DNA from: CAYRVX01 sp964642165
GTDB taxonomy: Bacteria; Planctomycetota; Phycisphaerae; SM23-33
Assembly (NCBI GenBank): GCA_964642165.1
Contig: CAZXOC010000406.1
Location: 1-5,494 of the forward strand
Length of the DNA: 5,494 bases
Direction: 5' to 3'
The position numbers were made by a program, and so were the translations under genes. Below, in pieces: positions 1 to 5,143 of this stretch (within the stretch, counting starts at the first letter, position 1; each line of letters opens with the position of its first letter). Below the pieces are notes generated by a model. The model saw only the letters and a program-made list of their open reading frames with translations. It ran no database searches and had not been told where the DNA came from.

Positions 1-687
1 TCATCGGCGATTCGACAGGAGCACGGCGCCGTCAGGGCCCTGCCCTCGGAAGGCTTGGGCCGGGAGGCAAAGGCCACGCCCCCGAGGCGCCCAGCCCCCC
101 CGACCCGCGTCTACCTGCCCGCCCAGCGAAAGACCGACCACCACGGCCACGAGCGGAAGATCTTCATCGGCCCACGCGGCCAGCAGGTCCTCACGCCCTT
201 CCTCCTCCGCGATCCCGACGCCTACTGCTTCTCCCCGGCCGAGGCCGAAACCGAGCGCCGCAAGCGCCTGCACGAACAGCGGACGACGCCGCTGTCATGC
301 GGCAACGTCCCCGGCAGCAACGTCAAGGACGACCCCCAGCGCACCGCCGGCGACCGCTACACCACCGACGCCTACCGCCGCGCCATCACCCGCGCCTGCG
401 ACCAGGCCTTCCCGCCCCCGGCCCCGCTCGCCCAGCGCGACGACGAGACGAAGGTCAAGTGGCAGAAGCGCCTGACCAAGGCGCAGCGGTCCGAGCTCGA
501 CGCCTGGCGCAAGGCCCACCGCTGGCATCCCCACCAGCTCCGACACAACGCGGCCACGGAACTCCGCAAGGAGTTCGGCATCGAAGCCGCCCGCCTCATT
601 CTCGGCCACAGGTCAGCGGCGATCACTGAGGTCTACGCCGAGAAGGACGAGCAGCAGGCTGTTGCGGCGATCACGAGGGTCGGGTAA
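1..687 (+). CDS. Tyrosine recombinase (phage-type integrase), C-terminal catalytic part, copy A; 5' end missing or outside window
   Basis: The frame is open from base 1 to the TAA at 685-687. The recognisable protein starts near base 105 with VYLPAQRKT. Catalytic residues of the tyrosine recombinase family are visible: the beta-hairpin Lys (codon 130-132), the HxLRH box (His 532-534, Arg 541-543), the GH histidine (607-609) and the nucleophile Tyr in ITEVYAE (634-636). The first catalytic Arg (box I) and the core-binding domain are absent. The segment between Lys and HxLRH, with FSPAEAE, TPLSCGN and a Lys/Asp-rich insert, resembles integrases common in planctomycete genomes. No credible start codon exists in the window; TTG at 55 opens the frame but has no support. 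Bases 1-105 do not look like the expected box I region in any forward frame, so the gene may be a relic rather than only cut by the edge. Third codon positions are almost all G or C. The family cuts and rejoins DNA at attachment sites; activity of this copy is doubtful without the missing part. Confidence 0.85.
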   Translation, partial: SSAIRQEHGAVRALPSEGLGREAKATPPRRPAPPTRVYLPAQRKTDHHGHERKIFIGPRGQQVLTPFLLRDPDAYCFSPAEAETERRKRLHEQRTTPLSCGNVPGSNVKDDPQRTAGDRYTTDAYRRAITRACDQAFPPPAPLAQRDDETKVKWQKRLTKAQRSELDAWRKAHRWHPHQLRHNAATELRKEFGIEAARLILGHRSAAITEVYAEKDEQQAVAAITRVG

Positions 688-841
688 GTGCCGGTGTCGA
701 ACGGCGATGGAGACCTCTTCTGGTCCCCGGCCCTAGCATGCCGCAATGTGCTTTGGGGCAACACGCCATCCGAGGTTTTCGCCGACAATTGCGCGCTGGC
801 GAGAGACGGAAGCCGCTGGGGCGTACCTTGGCGGAGCATCG

Positions 842-1513
842 CTAGGCAGAAGCTTGCATCAGAAGCGTTTCCTGCCTTCTCAGGAACTTCGTAGTGGCTT
901 GAGGCCCTACCTTGGCCGCCGTAGCAAGGCCGCCCAACGTCTTTGCGGAGAACGGGATTATGAGGCACTCCTTCCGGTGGGCCTGCTCAATGATCTTGTG
1001 AGAGGCGTTCTTCGAGAAGCCGTTACGAGATACGAGGAAGCCCATCCGCCCAAGCGAGCCATTTCGAAGGTAATCTTCCAACTGCCTCACTTCCTCAACA
1101 CCTGCCTTGTTGCGCATGTTCTTGGCTTCCACGACTATGCTGGTCATTCCGTACCGCCGTACCCACCCCATCCACACGCAGTCGTTACCCAGCGCCTCTA
1201 TGCGCAAAGGCAGATCTATGTCACCTCTGCCTGCCTCTGATTGGAATTCGATCCTGATCAACGGACGATCGATCACATGAGGCAGACTCGCCGCAAGAAC
1301 CATGGCTGTCAAGTCCCGGAAGGTGTTCCCGGCGTTGGGATGCTCATCAGAAACATACGGACAAGAAGCAATCCTCTCCACAAACCGATCAAGGAACCCC
1401 CACTCGACAAGATCTTCAAGGAGACCTTCATCGTAGAAGCCTTCCTCGATTCTCCTCCGTGCGAGGCGAACCTTCTCCCAATCATACCCGTCATGCCTCT
1501 CCGGCTTCTTCAT
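842..1513 (-). CDS. PD-(D/E)XK nuclease-like protein (restriction endonuclease-like), 223 aa
   Basis: This is a complete frame from ATG (1511-1513) to TAG (842-844). An in-frame TGA lies two codons upstream, so no longer start is possible. Residues 1-90 are charged and probably helical. Residues 95-100 (GRGDID) and 127-132 (VVEAKN) have the spacing and form of the D...ExK active site of the PD-(D/E)XK fold, with D98 or D100, E129 and K131 as candidate metal and catalytic residues. Q144 in the following helix (EVRQLEDYL) and the SRNGFSKNA segment (162-170) also recall Mrr-like or restriction-endonuclease-like proteins. The likely role is cutting DNA (inference). No methyltransferase or helicase partner is present. 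The gene lies on the opposite strand between two recombinase fragments and uses many A/T third positions plus AGG/AGA codons, unlike copy A, which points to separate acquisition. No Shine-Dalgarno sits at the right distance; AAGGAG occurs 28 bases upstream. A nucleic-acid repair nuclease is an alternative. Confidence 0.82.
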   Translation of the reverse strand: MKKPERHDGYDWEKVRLARRRIEEGFYDEGLLEDLVEWGFLDRFVERIASCPYVSDEHPNAGNTFRDLTAMVLAASLPHVIDRPLIRIEFQSEAGRGDIDLPLRIEALGNDCVWMGWVRRYGMTSIVVEAKNMRNKAGVEEVRQLEDYLRNGSLGRMGFLVSRNGFSKNASHKIIEQAHRKECLIIPFSAKTLGGLATAAKVGPQATTKFLRRQETLLMQASA

Positions 1514-1540
1514 TATAGGTCATTATCGGCAATATGCCAA
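1512..1540 (-). promoter_or_regulatory. Sigma70-like promoter TTGGCA-N17-TATAAT overlapping the nuclease start codon
   Basis: On the minus strand TTGGCA (1535-1540) is followed after exactly 17 bases by a perfect TATAAT (1512-1517). The last two bases of the -10 box are the first two of the ATG at 1511-1513. Transcription from this promoter would begin about 6-8 bases further on, inside the frame, so it could not express the protein from that ATG. A second -10-like hexamer, GATAAT (1523-1528), lies upstream and would give an almost leaderless message starting near the ATG, but its -35 match (TTATAA, 1546-1551) is weak. The block is clearly richer in A/T than its surroundings. Confidence 0.5.
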
Positions 1541-1563
1541 GCTCCTTATAAGCGCAGTCACGG

Positions 1564-1583
1564 GGCACCGCAGTCTTGGTGCC
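1564..1583. repeat. Perfect inverted repeat GGCACC/GGTGCC, 8-base loop
   Basis: GGCACC (1564-1569) and GGTGCC (1578-1583) are perfect complements around GCAGTCTT. No T-run follows on either strand, so it does not look like an intrinsic terminator. It lies upstream of the nuclease promoter and 8 bases from a second inverted repeat (1592-1612), so an operator or a recombinase site are options. Confidence 0.4.
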
Positions 1584-1591
1584 GGTGATCT

Positions 1592-1612
1592 AGCAGATCA
1601 TCGATGTCTGCT
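1592..1612. repeat. Perfect inverted repeat AGCAGA/TCTGCT, 9-base loop
   Basis: AGCAGA (1592-1597) pairs with TCTGCT (1607-1612). The loop contains the palindrome ATCGAT. It stands next to the inverted repeat at 1564-1583, in the gap between the nuclease gene and the recombinase relic. Six-base arms can arise by chance, so the adjacent pair is more notable than either one alone. Confidence 0.35.
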
Positions 1613-1757
1613 GATGGCCGCCGAGGGGGTTATTGCCTGGCGGGGCCCATGACTTGGCTCGCAGGCCGGGATCAGCTATCTCGGCCAAGACGCCGAGCGA
1701 TCAGCTAGCTGCGGTTGGGCCTAGCCTGTTACGGACGCTAGCCATGCTCGGGACGAC

Positions 1758-2099
1758 TTGCTACCGGAATGGGACATGGGTGCGTACCGACGGGCGATTC
1801 AACGGGCATGCGACCAAGCCTTTCCGCCGCCGGCTCCGCTGACCAAGCGCGACGACGAGACGAAGGTGAAGTGGCAGAAGCGCCCGACCAATGCACAGAA
1901 GCCCGAGTTGACCGCTTGGCAAAAGGCCCACCGCTGGCACCCCCACCAGCTCCGCCACAACGCCGCCACGGAGTTCCGCAAGGAGTTCGGCATCGAAGCC
2001 GCCCGCATCATCCTCGGCCACCGCTCCGCCGCCATCACCGAGGTCTACGCCGAGTTGGGCCAGGGAAAAGCCATCAACGCGATGCTGAAGTACGGATAG
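1758..2099 (+). pseudogene. Tyrosine recombinase C-terminal relic, copy B (5' truncated)
   Basis: Bases 1782-2099 encode 105 residues that align without gaps to copy A (370-687), with 83 of 105 residues identical by my count. HxLRH (His 1944-1946, Arg 1953-1955), the GH histidine (2019-2021) and Tyr (2046-2048) are intact. Homology stops sharply just before 1782: the Lys hairpin, box I Arg and DNA-binding domain are missing, and only a TTG at 1758 and an ATG at 1776 could open the frame. The upstream frame runs into TAG at 1722-1724. The product would lack essential catalytic residues, so this is called a pseudogene. Most nucleotide differences from copy A are synonymous in the core, so the copies are diverged paralogs or separate insertions rather than a recent duplication. 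The last 14 residues differ most. It may mark the right end of the element that carries the nuclease gene (inference). Confidence 0.8.
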
Positions 2100-2505
2100 G
2101 CAATCCCTCCAGCCGTCAGCGCTTCTGGCAAGCAGTTCGCTGGCGCCGCCGCCCCGTGACACGGTGACACCCTCTTCGTTCCACCGGACGTACGCAAGAC
2201 GAAGCGCACGTGATCCCTGATCTGCTCTATGACAGCACGAGAAGGTTCAGGCGGGGGACAAGCCTGACGGACTTGCCCGTATTCGCGGCGCGCCCGGCCG
2301 TGTGGCCTCTGGCAGGCCCTGGCGTGTCAGCGAGATCGCTACGCCCACCAACTGCCGGGAAACGCACAGACCGAATACGTCTACTCGGAAGCTCAGAAGC
2401 CCACAAGCCGGACCGGAAGGCCAGTATGCGCCCTGCTGGGACGAGAGACATGTCCGGCGCGTGCTGGAACTCCCTGCGGATCCCTTCCTCGGGTCTGGCC
2501 CCGGG
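2100..2505. other. Intergenic stretch, no supported gene
   Basis: Several frames are open on both strands, but none has a convincing start, family motif or third-position pattern. Small repeats seen are a tandem GTGACAC (2156-2162 and 2164-2170) and a distant CTTCGT/ACGAAG inverted pair (2174-2179 and 2199-2204). One plus-strand frame around 2275-2475 has a protein-like composition, but I could not recognise it and do not call it. The stretch separates the end of copy B from the end of the minus-strand gene pair. No T-rich hairpin terminator was found. Confidence 0.5.
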
Positions 2506-2883
2506 TCATGTTGATACCGGACTCGGATCCTCGGTCACGGCAAACCGGGCAAGGACCGACTCGATCTCGTCCGTTCTTCCGGCTATGCGCCTCGCGTCCG
2601 CGACTTCCTTCCTCGCCGCTGCTTTCTCTTCGGCGGTCGCTGCCCTCTCTTGGGACTGAGCTGACCTTTCGGATGCGGCCCTCTTTGCACGGCCAAAGAT
2701 GTCCAGAATCCTCCTAGTTCGCGGCGGCGTTAGCATGCCATAAGACATTCCGGCCAGCAGTTTGCAGGCGAAGTGCAAGCTTCGAGTCTTCACGCAGCAA
2801 TCGTCTGTCGTGCCCGTCCCCCGCTCCAAGGCCTCGACTGACTCCTCACACAGGTCGATCATCTCTTCGAACTCGGTTTCCAT
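2506..2883 (-). CDS. Hypothetical 125-aa charged helical protein, second gene of a probable operon
   Basis: The frame runs from ATG (2881-2883) to TGA (2506-2508). AAGGAA stands 7 bases before the ATG and supports this start. I do not recognise the family. Residues 1-22 are acidic and helical. Residues 28-31 hold a CC pair (DDCC), and residues 37-62 are a mixed hydrophobic segment too polar for a membrane helix. Residues 63-105 are rich in Ala, Glu, Arg and Lys with a heptad-like pattern, probably a coiled coil. There is no signal peptide, so the protein is probably cytoplasmic. The gene follows the two-TM protein gene on the same strand with a 93-base gap containing a strong palindrome. Partnership with that protein through coiled coils is an inference from context. 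Confidence 0.65.
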   Translation of the reverse strand: METEFEEMIDLCEESVEALERGTGTTDDCCVKTRSLHFACKLLAGMSYGMLTPPRTRRILDIFGRAKRAASERSAQSQERAATAEEKAAARKEVADARRIAGRTDEIESVLARFAVTEDPSPVST

Positions 2884-2890
2884 TGATCGG

Positions 2891-2896
2891 TTCCTT
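2891..2896 (-). promoter_or_regulatory. Shine-Dalgarno AAGGAA for the 125-aa gene
   Basis: On the minus strand AAGGAA lies 7 bases upstream of the ATG at 2881-2883, a normal spacing, and supports both the start and the reality of this gene. Confidence 0.6.
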
Positions 2897-2926
2897 GCTT
2901 GCGTCTCAACGCTCTCGCACTTCGCC

Positions 2927-2953
2927 CGTTATCGGCCATCGGCGCCGATAACG
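2927..2953. repeat. 10-bp perfect inverted repeat between the two minus-strand genes
   Basis: CGTTATCGGC (2927-2936) and GCCGATAACG (2944-2953) are perfect complements around a 7-base loop. The repeat sits in the 93-base gap between the 302-aa and 125-aa genes. No T-run follows on the minus strand, so it is not a standard terminator. It could be an intercistronic RNA hairpin that sets relative expression, or an operator. It is the longest perfect palindrome I noticed in the window. Confidence 0.7.
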
Positions 2954-2976
2954 TTAGGCATTCCAGGGGGTTGCCC

Positions 2977-3885
2977 CTATGCCATAGCCGCAGGTACGGC
3001 CATATCGGCCTCCGGTACGTCCATATCAGGAGCGCAGCCAGACAGACTGATGATGTTCGTACGGAGTCCGACCGCATCCGTGTGTACGTCGGAGGAGAGT
3101 CTGTCCATCAACTGCCTGAACTCGCCTAGCGAGTCCAGTAGCTGTGCCGCTCCCTTCCTCGCGTCGCCGATCGCCTGTTCGGCGGCGCTGTCATCCTTCA
3201 TGACCTCTTCTTTGTTGAGGCAATCATATATTCTACGAACGTCCTCGCAAATGTCAAGCGATTTCCTGGCAACAGGTTGGAGTTCCTGGAACTCGCCCAG
3301 AAGCCGCCAGGCGGCGGCGTTGTCAAGCTGCCCCCTGGCGAGGATAAGCGCGAAGTCTGCGGCGCGCCGGTGGCCTTCCGCGGAGTTTGGGGTGGGATTC
3401 GAGTCCTCCGCTAGGTGGCCGTGGAGGGCCCCACCGGCATCCTGAAGTTTGCCGGCAACGTCCTTGTAGTACGAGAGCAGGTGAAGCTTGATGATCGATA
3501 TGCAGGCGCTAGGAATGAGCGGGTTATGGCAGAAGTCCAGGGGCTCCCACAGCGCCCGTACGATCCTCCGCTCGTCCCGTTCAGTGGCCAGCTTGTGCAG
3601 CTCCAAACGCCCAGCCAGTCGCTGGCGCTCGCCAGCCAGGCGCTGGTTCTCGGCCACCAGCCTGTGATGTCGCATGGCAAGAAACACGATCACGGAGACG
3701 ATGACGACGGTGAGCACCATGGTGAATATGCCGCCGTAGAGCTTCTTGTTCGGCTCAAGCTGCGGCCAGACGCCTACCACAAGATGATCCCAACACAGCC
3801 AGACCATCGTCCCAATAGCTGAAAGCATGGCAAGACAGACGGTGACCGAGGCCATGGTCAAGGCTATCCTCTTCAGTGCGCTCAT
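2977..3885 (-). CDS. Two-TM coiled-coil membrane protein of unknown function, 302 aa
   Basis: The start is ATG at 3883-3885, chosen because GGGGAG lies 8 bases upstream; an in-frame TTG at 3910-3912 would add nine residues but has no such support. The stop is TAG at 2977-2979. I do not recognise the family. Two hydrophobic helices are clear, at about residues 7-31 and 51-71, joined by a short loop. Basic residues before the first helix and just after the second (RHHR) predict both ends in the cytoplasm. Residues about 73-106 form a coiled coil with a repeated QRLAGE/RQRLAG unit. The remaining 190 residues are soluble, mostly helical, with a polar, Pro/Asn-rich linker near residue 162, and end in a Pro-Ala-rich tail. 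Two TM helices with a large cytoplasmic helical part is a layout seen in several membrane effectors of bacterial conflict systems, but also in many unrelated sensors and scaffolds, so function is open. The 125-aa gene follows on the same strand. Confidence 0.75.
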   Translation of the reverse strand: MSALKRIALTMASVTVCLAMLSAIGTMVWLCWDHLVVGVWPQLEPNKKLYGGIFTMVLTVVIVSVIVFLAMRHHRLVAENQRLAGERQRLAGRLELHKLATERDERRIVRALWEPLDFCHNPLIPSACISIIKLHLLSYYKDVAGKLQDAGGALHGHLAEDSNPTPNSAEGHRRAADFALILARGQLDNAAAWRLLGEFQELQPVARKSLDICEDVRRIYDCLNKEEVMKDDSAAEQAIGDARKGAAQLLDSLGEFRQLMDRLSSDVHTDAVGLRTNIISLSGCAPDMDVPEADMAVPAAMA

Positions 3886-3893
3886 CTTCAACT

Positions 3894-3908
3894 CTCCCCG
3901 TATCGGGG
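3894..3908 (-). promoter_or_regulatory. Shine-Dalgarno GGGGAG partly inside a small CCCCG/CGGGG hairpin
   Basis: On the minus strand CCCCG (3904-3908), a 3-base loop and CGGGG (3896-3900) can form an all-G/C 5-bp hairpin. The GGGG of its second arm is also most of the Shine-Dalgarno GGGGAG (3894-3899) of the 302-aa gene. The ribosome site could therefore be partly hidden in the message. The Shine-Dalgarno itself is solid; regulation through the hairpin is inference. Confidence 0.45.
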
Positions 3909-4039
3909 GCAAGCAGGCATCATCGTGCGACCCGAGGTCGCCTATGCGTTTAGACGCCTGTGCCGCCCCGCATGTTTGCGTCGTAGTCAGGCAATGCCGT
4001 CAGCCGCTCCTGTGAGCGCGTTCCATCCTGGTATCGCCG

Positions 4040-4231
4040 TCAGGTTCGCGGCAGCGAGTAGTCCAGACAGTCCCAGTAGGTACCACGGAACACCTTCCGC
4101 CGCAAGACATGTCCCTTCCCGTCTGTGTTGGACCCCGTGCGCTCAATCGCACGTTGCCGATCCAGGATAGAGCGATCTCCTTGCCATGCAAGAGATTTCT
4201 GCCGAGAAGGGGCGAGCTTGGGCGAGGCCGC
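4040..4231 (-). pseudogene. Possible gene fragment of 63 codons without a start
   Basis: On the minus strand a frame is open from just after a TAG (4232-4234) to TGA (4040-4042). Its second half has protein-like composition and mostly G/C third positions, with segments such as DRSILDRQRAIERTG and VFRGTYWDCLDY. No usable start codon precedes that part. It may be the 3' end of a decayed gene whose upstream part is in another frame, perhaps linked to the small frame at 4433-4678. I do not recognise it. Chance openness in GC-rich DNA is a real alternative. Confidence 0.22.
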
Positions 4232-4432
4232 CTAGCTTCGGGCCGGCCAGTCATTGGCCCAGCGGTTGGGGCTGCCCAGAACAGCCATAGCCGACGCCGT
4301 GACACCTTGGGCGCGGCGGACCCGCGCGACCGCCGGAGATGACGGCAACCGGAGCCACTGCCGCCCAAGCGTCCTGATGCCCCTTGTCGGTACTTGCGAA
4401 GCGACCGCCTCCTCGCCGCTGGCTCGCCTTCC

Positions 4433-4678
4433 TCAGGCGCCCGGGGCCGGCCCACGAAGCCGAGTACTATGCCGGTAGGTCTCTCCACCGGTTACCTGCG
4501 GGAAGCCGTGCCACACAAACGTACGGGCCAGGCCCTCGGGGACCCAGGTCGACGGGCTCTGGGCTCCCTTGGACTCGACGCGCCAGAGCTCCCAGCCTTC
4601 GGAGAGAGGGTCGCTGACGTGCAGGTGGTCCCGTTTGGGTGCGCGGGCGATCTCCCTGCGGCAGTTGCCGTAGCCCAT
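4433..4678 (-). CDS. Small hypothetical protein or gene remnant, 81 aa
   Basis: The frame runs from ATG (4676-4678) to TGA (4433-4435). The same frame is open further upstream to 4819, but that part is Pro/Thr-rich and does not look coding. From the ATG on, codons show a strong G/C third-position preference, as expected for a real gene here, with segments such as NCRREIARAP and SEGWELWRVESKG. No Shine-Dalgarno, signal peptide or membrane helix is visible, and I do not recognise the family. The overlapping plus-strand frame is longer but has a weaker third-position pattern. It could be a small orphan gene or the middle of a decayed gene that continues toward 4043-4231. Confidence 0.35.
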   Translation of the reverse strand: MGYGNCRREIARAPKRDHLHVSDPLSEGWELWRVESKGAQSPSTWVPEGLARTFVWHGFPQVTGGETYRHSTRLRGPAPGA

Positions 4679-4823
4679 GGGCCATGTCGCCGCTGGTGTG
4701 GTCGGGGTGGCCTTGTATGGCGTCGTGTGAAGACCGTGCGTAGGCGGGGCGGGAGAAGTGCGGGAAGCGCGGAAGCGACTCTGAGGCCGGGGGGGCGCAA
4801 TCCCGCGATAGGCTTGCATGCGT

Positions 4824-4990
4824 GTGAGCGATGCAGCGAACCAAACGAGCTTGGAGAACGGGCAGGCGGGTGGGGTTCAGTGGCAGATCGGCCCCGACGA
4901 GCGGTTCATCACGCTGGCAGAGCCACGACATTCCTACCTGAGGTCCACGGCAAGCGGCAAGCTTCGTGCCCTCTTGGGCGGCGGCTCGCC
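4824..4990 (+). pseudogene. DUF1580-family HTH gene, frameshifted relic (first tandem copy)
   Basis: From GTG at 4824 the sequence reads VSDAANQT and further on IGPDERFITLAE, matching the intact neighbour at 5144 (MSDAANET, ISPDEKLITLTE). The first 24 bases of the two genes differ at only two positions. At about 4922 one G is missing relative to the neighbour, and the match continues in the next frame as FLPEVHGKRQASCPLGRR against LPKVDGKKVSVCTLWRW. Even after correcting the frame, both tryptophans of the LWRW signature are lost (TGG to GGG at 4976 and TGG to CGG at 4982). Homology ends near 4990. The family is a small helix-turn-helix protein of unknown role, often found near integrases in planctomycetes. 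This copy cannot make a normal product. Confidence 0.75.
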
Positions 4991-5017
4991 GCCCCCCGCG
5001 TCGCCCGGAAGGTCTGC

Positions 5018-5097
5018 AAGTGGCGCAACTGGCTGCGTCAACTGGCGCGGGAACTGCGTAACTGGCGGGAAAACTGCGTCGGAACTGCGCAAGTGCT
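5018..5097 (+). repeat. Iteron-like array of AACTGCG/AACTGGC units
   Basis: Six units of the form AACTGSS begin at 5027, 5040, 5052, 5060, 5072 and 5083, so steps are 13, 12, 8, 12 and 11 bases, close to one helical turn for four of five. Degenerate units (AAGTGGC at 5018, AAGTGCT at 5091) flank them. The array lies 60-120 bases upstream of the DUF1580 start at 5144, in non-coding DNA. The spacing suggests binding by a small DNA-binding protein, with the DUF1580 product or the recombinase arm-binding domain as candidates (inference). Confidence 0.65.
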
Positions 5098-5098
5098 T

Positions 5099-5106
5099 CT
5101 GCGCAG
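5099..5106. repeat. CTGCGCAG palindrome with a direct CTGCGCA copy upstream
   Basis: CTGCGCAG (5099-5106) is a perfect palindrome. Its CTGCGCA half also occurs at 5085-5091, 14 bases earlier, at the end of the AACTGSS array. It may belong to the same control region in front of the DUF1580 gene. Confidence 0.35.
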
Positions 5107-5143
5107 CAGATTGCCTTGAAACGCTTGGCGTACGTTCGCGTGC

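Larger units (their letters stand above)
3886..4432. other. Gene-poor stretch upstream of the membrane-protein gene
   Basis: The leader and any promoter of the minus-strand gene pair should lie in its left part, but no good -35/-10 pair was found in the 200 bases above the start. The long minus-strand frame at 4000-4488 starts with GTG, has an Arg/Gly/Pro-rich composition and no third-position bias, and is not called. The only coding-looking part is 4043-4231, listed separately. No RNA gene or terminator was seen. Confidence 0.45.

Noticed and set aside
746..1240. 164-codon plus-strand frame over the nuclease gene
   Set aside because: It is antisense to the nuclease gene, which has clear active-site motifs and a coherent start and stop.
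688..1587. Nine-base direct repeat GTGCCGGTG at 688-696 and 1579-1587, flanking the nuclease region
   Set aside because: Nine-base repeats are expected by chance many times in a GC-rich window of this size, and similarity does not extend to either side. The position right after the copy A stop is suggestive but not enough.
2210..2659. 149-codon plus-strand frame
   Set aside because: It has no motif or start signal and overlaps the 3' end of the 125-aa gene, which has a good Shine-Dalgarno.
2904..2959. Integron attC-like site: GTTAGGC (2953-2959) at the edge of the palindrome with a possible partner TCTCAAC (2904-2910)
   Set aside because: The left box breaks the RYYYAAC rule at its first base, and the fold would leave a 16-base one-sided bulge. 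The palindrome is explained without it, and no second attC or integron integrase is present.
4000..4488. 162-codon minus-strand frame
   Set aside because: It starts with GTG without a ribosome site, has Arg/Gly/Pro-rich composition, no codon-position bias and no recognisable motif. It overlaps a better minus-strand candidate.
4394..5119. 241-codon plus-strand frame
   Set aside because: It is a mixture of a shadow of the minus strand, the shifted half of the DUF1580 relic and a readthrough of the AACTGSS array, so it is open by composition and not one protein.
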